The notes beneath the pieces were generated by a model. It ran no database searches and was not told the origin of the DNA. It saw only the letters and a list, made by a program, of their open reading frames with translations. From NCBI GenBank assembly GCA_964523735.1, contig CAZFYZ010000012.1, positions 1-52,343 of the forward strand: a stretch of 52,343 bases of DNA, written 5' to 3'. This stretch comes from CAZFYZ01 sp964523735. Lineage in GTDB: Bacteria > Armatimonadota > UBA5829. Made by a program: the position numbers and the translations under genes. Below, in pieces: positions 48,630 through 52,343 of the stretch (within the stretch, counting starts at the first letter, position 1; the number at the start of each line of letters is the position of its first letter).

Positions 48630-49364
48630 CTAGTCGGCCGGGATGATCATGGCGAGGTTGTCCTTGTTTGTCCGAACCCAGTAGCCATGACCGGGTCGGA
48701 GATACTCGTCAGCAGCAAAGAAGTAGCCAACAGAGTTCTCACCTTGCGACACTCCGTCCCAGGTGGTCATCGGGTCGTTGACCCACCCCTCAGCCACAGC
48801 TTCGCCCCAGGTCTTGAGCGTAGTGCCATCGGTGATCGTGATATTGTCACCGAGTAGGTTTCCGGGCTCCTTGGAAATGCATACCTCATGGTTGAACGGA
48901 TGTCCTATGAGGTGCCATCCACCGAGATCGCCGTCTCCCTGCTGACCAGACAGCGAGATCCACATGTCCGTCTTGACTCCATTCGCATCCGGAACGCCAT
49001 CCGGAACCCCGGAATAGGAGACTGTCTGCACCGGGCTGGGACCCTGCGGGTCGCCCTGATATACCCAGTAGCCTTCGCCAAGTAGTATATTACCGAAGTC
49101 CCCTGGATTGAACTGCGACCACCCAATCTGTCCCTGGCTGGCGGCGTCCCATCTGCTCATGCTACCCATGAAGTCGATGTCCACTGGGTCAAAAACACCC
49201 TTCTCTACACCAGACAACCCGTTCCACGGAGCAGGAACGAATGGCACGAGCGGGCAGCTTACGAGGTTCCACTGACCGTATAGGTCGAAAGACACAGTGT
49301 CTGCTACAGAGACACCACCTGCCACCATCATCAATGCAAGCACTAGAACCAATGTTTTCATCAT
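48630..49364 (-). CDS. Secreted protein of unknown function
   Basis: 244 residues from ATG ATG at 49364/49361, directly after AGGAGG. Signal peptide MMKTLVLVLALMMVAGGVSV. The mature part has WNLVSCPLVPFVPAPWNGLS, then GYWVYQGDP, LIGHPFNHEV and a C-terminal GHGYWVRTNKDNLAMII. Repeated aromatic GYW/WNL motifs and polar loops suggest a beta-rich extracellular domain. There is no PEP-CTERM tag. Its leader closely resembles that of the next upstream gene, which suggests shared translation signals. I know this type only as an uncharacterised exported family. Confidence 0.7.
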   Translation of the reverse strand: MMKTLVLVLALMMVAGGVSVADTVSFDLYGQWNLVSCPLVPFVPAPWNGLSGVEKGVFDPVDIDFMGSMSRWDAASQGQIGWSQFNPGDFGNILLGEGYWVYQGDPQGPSPVQTVSYSGVPDGVPDANGVKTDMWISLSGQQGDGDLGGWHLIGHPFNHEVCISKEPGNLLGDNITITDGTTLKTWGEAVAEGWVNDPMTTWDGVSQGENSVGYFFAADEYLRPGHGYWVRTNKDNLAMIIPAD

Positions 49365-49476
49365 TTCACCTCCTTTCAGTAGTCTGACTTTCGAATCAAA
49401 TCTTCTGAACATCGCTTCCACCTCCCTTGTATTCGTTATGGGTGTGGGTCGCTTCTCTCAGATCGTATACAATGTC

Positions 49477-49505
49477 GTTATAGCACACGACCTGTGATCT
49501 GTCAA
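49477..49505 (-). promoter_or_regulatory. Sigma-70 promoter of the secreted 244-residue protein gene
   Basis: Perfect TTGACA (49505-49500), 17-base spacer, TATAAC (49482-49477). The leader of about 105 bases has no gene. 49506-49715 holds nothing else I recognise. Confidence 0.85.
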
Positions 49506-49715
49506 CCCGGATTTTGCTTTAGCCTCGAGCCAGGTTATCAAATGAGTTTCGGGAATGATTGCAGGGTTATCTGGATGGTACCCGGCTGACCGGCTACGGA
49601 AACCTGATCTTTGCGCGGTGGGACCGCTTTCTATCTCTACCGCTCTATTTGTGGTTTGTGGCGGTTGGTTCTCCTTCCTCTTCCTTACGCACTCTCCCTC
49701 TCTGGGGAGAAGAGA

Positions 49716-49744
49716 CCGCCGGCCGGTAAGACCGGCGGCCTTTT
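49716..49744 (-). terminator. GC-rich hairpin after the first PEP-CTERM gene
   Basis: GCCGGT/ACCGGC with loop AAG, extendable by CCGCC/GGCGG slippage, about 55 bases beyond the stop codon. A TTTT follows on the plus strand. Confidence 0.5.
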
Positions 49745-49794
49745 CAGTTGCAATTGGTGCACCAAGAATGGTCTATCTTGACTTGTTCTTGGAA

Positions 49795-50403
49795 CTACTT
49801 CCTGCGGCGGATGCCGTAGCCAACGAGACCAACGAGGCCGCTGAACAGAGCAACCATGCTGCCCGGCTCAGGAACGACAGCCGTAGCCGTTGTCAGCTTC
49901 AGTCTGATGCCCGTGGTCGATGTGTCGAATGCATACAGGACCGGAGCCAGGGAAGAACTGGTAGCCACAGGCACTGCGCCACTCCAGTATGTAGTCTTCC
50001 CATCCTCGCTGGTCAGATACCAGGTGCTCTTCTCTTGGAAGGTAGCACTCGGCGCCCAACCCTTCAGATACATCTTGCTATCGGCATAGCTTGAGCCTGC
50101 AATCAGGAACACATCGTAGGTAGCAGGCATCTCCACGGTAGCCCGGTAATCCTTGTTCAGGTAGGCACCGTTCGCGTTCGCAGTGTAGGACAAGGCCACC
50201 AGAACGTTGGCTGCGGGCGGGTAGTTGTTGTTGGTCATACCCGTGCCAGGAGTCATCTGCCCAAACGTAGCGTCAACCAACTGAGCCTGGTGAAGTTCGT
50301 TCTCTGCGTGCAGGAACCAAATCCAGTTTGCAGCGGAAGCTCCACCTGCAACTGCCATCACCATCACTGCGACGATTCCCATTACGATAAGTTTCTTCAT
50401 CAT
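49795..50403 (-). CDS. PEP-CTERM sorting-domain protein 1
   Basis: 202 residues from ATG ATG at 50403/50400 after GGAGGAGG. Signal peptide at about 1-25 (VMGIVAVMVMAVAGGASAA). The C-terminus has the full tripartite tag: VPEPGS, a hydrophobic helix (MVALFSGLVGLVGYG) and RRRK. Such tags are recognised by an exosortase (EpsH type), cleaved, and the protein is released or attached to extracellular polysaccharide. No exosortase is in this window. The mature domain is unrecognised. A sigma-54 promoter lies upstream. Confidence 0.88.
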   Translation of the reverse strand: MMKKLIVMGIVAVMVMAVAGGASAANWIWFLHAENELHQAQLVDATFGQMTPGTGMTNNNYPPAANVLVALSYTANANGAYLNKDYRATVEMPATYDVFLIAGSSYADSKMYLKGWAPSATFQEKSTWYLTSEDGKTTYWSGAVPVATSSSLAPVLYAFDTSTTGIRLKLTTATAVVPEPGSMVALFSGLVGLVGYGIRRRK

Positions 50404-50536
50404 TTCACCTCCTCCTCTCCTGTTACGAGATGCGACGATTAGATTAGTATTGTCGCCTATCCTTGTGCTCTTCAACTTTCTGAATCCCCCTTTAGCTCAG
50501 CTTGAGTAGCGGGCTTTGCGCACAGTTTTATGTGTT

Positions 50537-50551
50537 GCAAAAATCGTGCCA
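50537..50551 (-). promoter_or_regulatory. Sigma-54 promoter of PEP-CTERM gene 1
   Basis: The minus strand reads TGGCACGATTTTTGC (-24 GG and -12 GC 12 bases apart), a near-perfect match to TGGCACG-N4-TTGC. The transcript would start near 50525, giving a leader of about 120 bases. Confidence 0.85.
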
Positions 50552-50617
50552 AAACCGGGCTAGCTCAACGGTGCACCACATCATGGGGGAAGAACACAAG
50601 CCTTAAACCGAGATCAG

Positions 50618-50715
50618 ATGTCCGAACTTCGAGGTCCGAGGGGGAACAGCCCCACAGCCGGAAACCGGGACATGTACGGGTGCTTGCTTATCACCTGTCA
50701 ATGTGCAAGCAGGCG
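50618..50715 (-). promoter_or_regulatory. Multi-stem palindromic region upstream of the sigma-54 promoter
   Basis: ATGTCC (50618-50623) pairs with GGACAT (50668-50673), enclosing GGGG/CCCC (50641-50644 with 50650-50653) and CCGG/CCGG (50658-50661 with 50665-50668). A further TGCTTGC/GCAAGCA stem lies to the right within the region. It sits 70-160 bases upstream of the sigma-54 promoter, where activator sites are expected. It includes three heptads (50621-50641, TCCGAAC type). Confidence 0.4.
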
Positions 50716-51028
50716 GGAGCGGTTTGCTCTGAAGAGATTACAGCGGTGATAGTGGGAGGGAGTTCCAGCTCGTGCCTGATAGGACAATTATGACTATTGC
50801 TGGCGTTGTGGCTGAGAACTCTGACGAAACAGACACGAGGATATTGCTCCTGTTAGAGTTGCCCCGTTGTCTTGCGGTTTTCCTTTCCTCCACTACGAAC
50901 CGGCTGCGGCGATCTGGTTGTTTACGACCGCTCTCTTGAGCCTGCAATCTCAATGTAACACCGAATGTGGGGCTTGTCAAGTGCCACTTTTCAAATCAGG
51001 TAATATTACTGATGCGCAAGCTGTTCTT
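50716..51028. other. Intergenic DNA with one candidate minus-strand promoter
   Basis: TTGACA (50980-50975), 17 bases, TACATT (50957-50952) on the minus strand. No convincing gene follows; an open frame here has no family resemblance. Confidence 0.4.
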
Positions 51029-51217
51029 GTCATCCTGAACTTGATTCAGGACCCAGTCTCCGCGGGTCCAGGCGCTCAGCAGCTCACTCTTGCCCCCGTC
51101 ATTTCGAGCAGAGCGAGAAATCCGCCCCCCGTCATTTCGAGCAGAGCGAGAAATCTGCTTTTTGCAGGGGTCTGCGCTAAGGCCGAAAAGCAGATTTCTC
51201 ACTGCGTTCGAAATGAC
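51029..51217. repeat. Cluster of GTCATTTCGA-type palindromic repeats
   Basis: A GTCATCCTGAAC copy at 51029, two direct GTCATTTCGAGCAGAGCGAG copies starting at 51098 and 51131, and an inverted copy at 51186-51217. The last two form a large hairpin with arms of about 32 bases around a loop that contains GCAGGGGTCTGC. Confidence 0.8.
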
Positions 51218-51286
51218 AATGCCGTACGTTCGGAGACGACGACGGAGGCAGCCACGACGGAGGTGTCTCCCGTTTCCCCTGGTCCG

Positions 51287-51904
51287 CTACTTCCTTCGCC
51301 GCAGAACCAGGCCCGAAACGCCGGTCAGAAGAGCAACAATGCCGGCGGGCTCGGGAACCGATCGCACAAGACGAAAGTCCGAGATCGTCTGGCCTGCTGA
51401 TATCTCGTAAAGCTTGTTGAACTGGGGCGCGAGTGATGTCCCGTTGGCCGCCGGGCCGAACTCGTACTCCAGCGAATCTCCTTTATATAGGCAGACGCGA
51501 AAGCCGGGATCAGTGCCGATGGCATAGTCGCTGCCACTAGGATTCCAACCGGTCAGCCTGAACCATCCCGCGGTGTAATCGCTGCCCGCGTGAACGCTGA
51601 TATTCCAGACCATCGTGACACTGGGCTGTTCCGCAACCCTGACGTCGTGGTAGTATTTCAGCCCGTCCGGCTTAGTGCAGTAGAGTTCAACGTACAGTGG
51701 ACCTATCGCCTGAGTGACGTTGAGTTTGGTCACACCGCCCGTGCCGTACCTGGCGATTGGGGGGGCCAGCTTGTCGTACGCTAACCCCGCATCCGGGTTC
51801 GTCGTGCGTAACTGAACTAGCCAGGACGAGTCGTAGGCGGCTGCGCTGCTCAAGATGAGAAACGCCAGCGCCGCGGCCAGAGCCGCAGTCAGATACTTCT
51901 GCAT
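51287..51904 (-). CDS. PEP-CTERM sorting-domain protein 2
   Basis: 205 residues from the ATG at 51904, seven bases after AAGGAG. Signal peptide at about 1-22 (ALAAALAFLILSSAAA). The C-terminal tag is VPEPAG, a hydrophobic helix (IVALLTGVSGLVL) and RRRK. The mature domain is different from PEP-CTERM protein 1 and is not recognised (WLVQLRTTNPDAGLAYDKLA near the start, GWFRLTGWNPSGSDY in the middle). It has its own sigma-70 promoter. Confidence 0.85.
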   Translation of the reverse strand: MQKYLTAALAAALAFLILSSAAAYDSSWLVQLRTTNPDAGLAYDKLAPPIARYGTGGVTKLNVTQAIGPLYVELYCTKPDGLKYYHDVRVAEQPSVTMVWNISVHAGSDYTAGWFRLTGWNPSGSDYAIGTDPGFRVCLYKGDSLEYEFGPAANGTSLAPQFNKLYEISAGQTISDFRLVRSVPEPAGIVALLTGVSGLVLRRRK

Positions 51905-51977
51905 TGCTTTTCTCCTTCACGATCCGTGATGTGGCCTCACGCGCTCTTACGGCGCTTACCAACTGAGTGCCCGCTAG

Positions 51978-52006
51978 ATTGTATTGTGCCTGAGCTTGCT
52001 CGTCAA
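51978..52006 (-). promoter_or_regulatory. Sigma-70 promoter of PEP-CTERM gene 2
   Basis: TTGACG (52006-52001), 17-base spacer, TACAAT (51983-51978). Confidence 0.8.
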
Positions 52007-52048
52007 CCTTCGGAGACAGCCGATGTCACAGGCACAGGGTTCATGTTC

Positions 52049-52107
52049 GTCATTCTGAACGCAGTGAGGAATCTGGGCCCGAAATTCTTCACGGCATTAA
52101 GAATGAC
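52049..52107. repeat. GTCATTCTGAAC-type palindromic element
   Basis: GTCATTCTGAACGCAGTGAG ... GAATCT on the left and AATTCTTCACGGCATTAAGA then ATGAC on the right form an imperfect palindrome around GGGCCC. Confidence 0.7.
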
Positions 52108-52238
52108 ATTCACGGAGTTGCAGGCGGTGACAGGTCGTGTCTCGTGTGCACTCATATATATATAAGGAAGCCACGTTGTCGATTGTCGCGTGCAGTTGCC
52201 TTGCACCCCACTTACGTAGAAGCTCAGTCTTACGGATT

Positions 52239-52308
52239 GTCATTTCGAACGCAGTGAGAAATCTGCTTTTCGGCCTTTGCCGAGACCTCGCAAGAAGCAG
52301 ATTTCTTG
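52239..52308. repeat. GTCATTTCGA-type palindromic element near the right edge
   Basis: GTCATTTCGAACGCAGTGAG, AAATCTGCTT and a reverse AAGCAGATTT arm enclose a central CGGC..GCCG hairpin. The remaining right-end DNA (52108-52238 and 52309-52343) shows no gene. Confidence 0.7.
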
Positions 52309-52343
52309 TATGATTGGGCTTGTCTGTCTGATAATGTGGCGGG

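Noticed and set aside
50494..50600. TAGCTCAGCTTGAG and TAGCTCAACGG stretches as tRNA genes
   Set aside because: Only D-arm-like words are present. No acceptor stem, anticodon arm or T-loop can be assembled.
50530..50700. A second riboswitch (c-di-GMP-II, cobalamin or molybdenum type) near GGAAACC
   Set aside because: The conserved cores of these classes are not present; the palindromes alone do not identify a riboswitch.
50738..50980. Minus-strand 80-codon open frame
   Set aside because: It starts inside a -35 box, has no ribosome site and shows no recognisable domain.

Overview
The window is one contiguous scaffold of GC-rich bacterial DNA with three 10-base N gaps (34893-34902, 35241-35250, 40461-40470), so it is probably a draft or metagenome assembly. 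The gene set points to a Gram-negative-type member of the Terrabacteria, most likely Armatimonadota. A TonB-dependent receptor and PEP-CTERM proteins sit beside ScpA/ScpB, a DUF4446 protein, a DRTGG protein, DUF1080, DUF4091 and NAGPA proteins, and many ECF sigma/anti-sigma pairs. No marker gene fixes the phylum, so this is inference. There is no rRNA, tRNA, CRISPR array, transposase or phage gene.

Layout. 1-5005: a truncated MgtE magnesium channel, a PH-domain membrane protein, a solitary DNA methyltransferase that may be leaderless, a DUF4446 protein, and an ECF sigma/anti-sigma operon closed by a strong terminator. 5142-11875: a DUF4091 glycoside-hydrolase-like protein with an HD hydrolase, a GT4 glycosyltransferase, an HTH protein, queA, two candidate tiny ORFs and a phosphodiester glycosidase. 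12241-12884: a compact unit of sigma-70 promoter, structured leader, orphan 119-residue protein and hairpin. 12938-19896: a DUF1080 protein, folC with a DRTGG protein, an RsbW-type kinase coupled to an arrestin-fold protein, an MFS exporter and an M14-like deacylase. 19959-28191: ftsH, a TPR protein, an anti-sigma factor, an ECF sigma factor whose 3' end is joined to a foreign ferredoxin fragment, and a TonB receptor.

28370-32372 is a cyclic-di-GMP locus. A c-di-GMP-I riboswitch precedes an HD-GYP/GAF/GGDEF enzyme, a cysteine-rich small protein and a membrane protein with a dead GGDEF domain that keeps the inhibitory c-di-GMP site. 32375-37097: a tandem palindromic repeat array, then a run of overlapping minus-strand genes (BtuF-like binding protein, pseudouridine synthase, D,D-carboxypeptidase, scpB, scpA). 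37249-45333: an ECF sigma factor with a long fused C-terminal module, an M28 peptidase, an isocitrate/isopropylmalate dehydrogenase, a PHP phosphoesterase, a zinc-ribbon protein, and two S41 proteases of which the first has lost its catalytic residues and is preceded by an attenuator-like leader. 45403-51904 is a minus-strand surface-protein island: a large FN3/OB protein, an OB-fold protein, a secreted protein and two PEP-CTERM proteins, one with a near-perfect sigma-54 promoter.

The non-coding DNA is unusually rich. It holds three repeat classes: (i) elements of two short hairpins enclosed by a TTGTAG/CTACAA stem, dispersed and as a four-unit array; (ii) arrays of different sequence that all have a 7-bp period; (iii) palindromic GTCATTTCGA-type elements clustered near the right end. 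The strongest candidates for new biology are the three-way-junction repeats, the RsbW/arrestin pair, the c-di-GMP locus, the structured leaders at 12276 and 42498, and the sigma-54 control of a PEP-CTERM gene.
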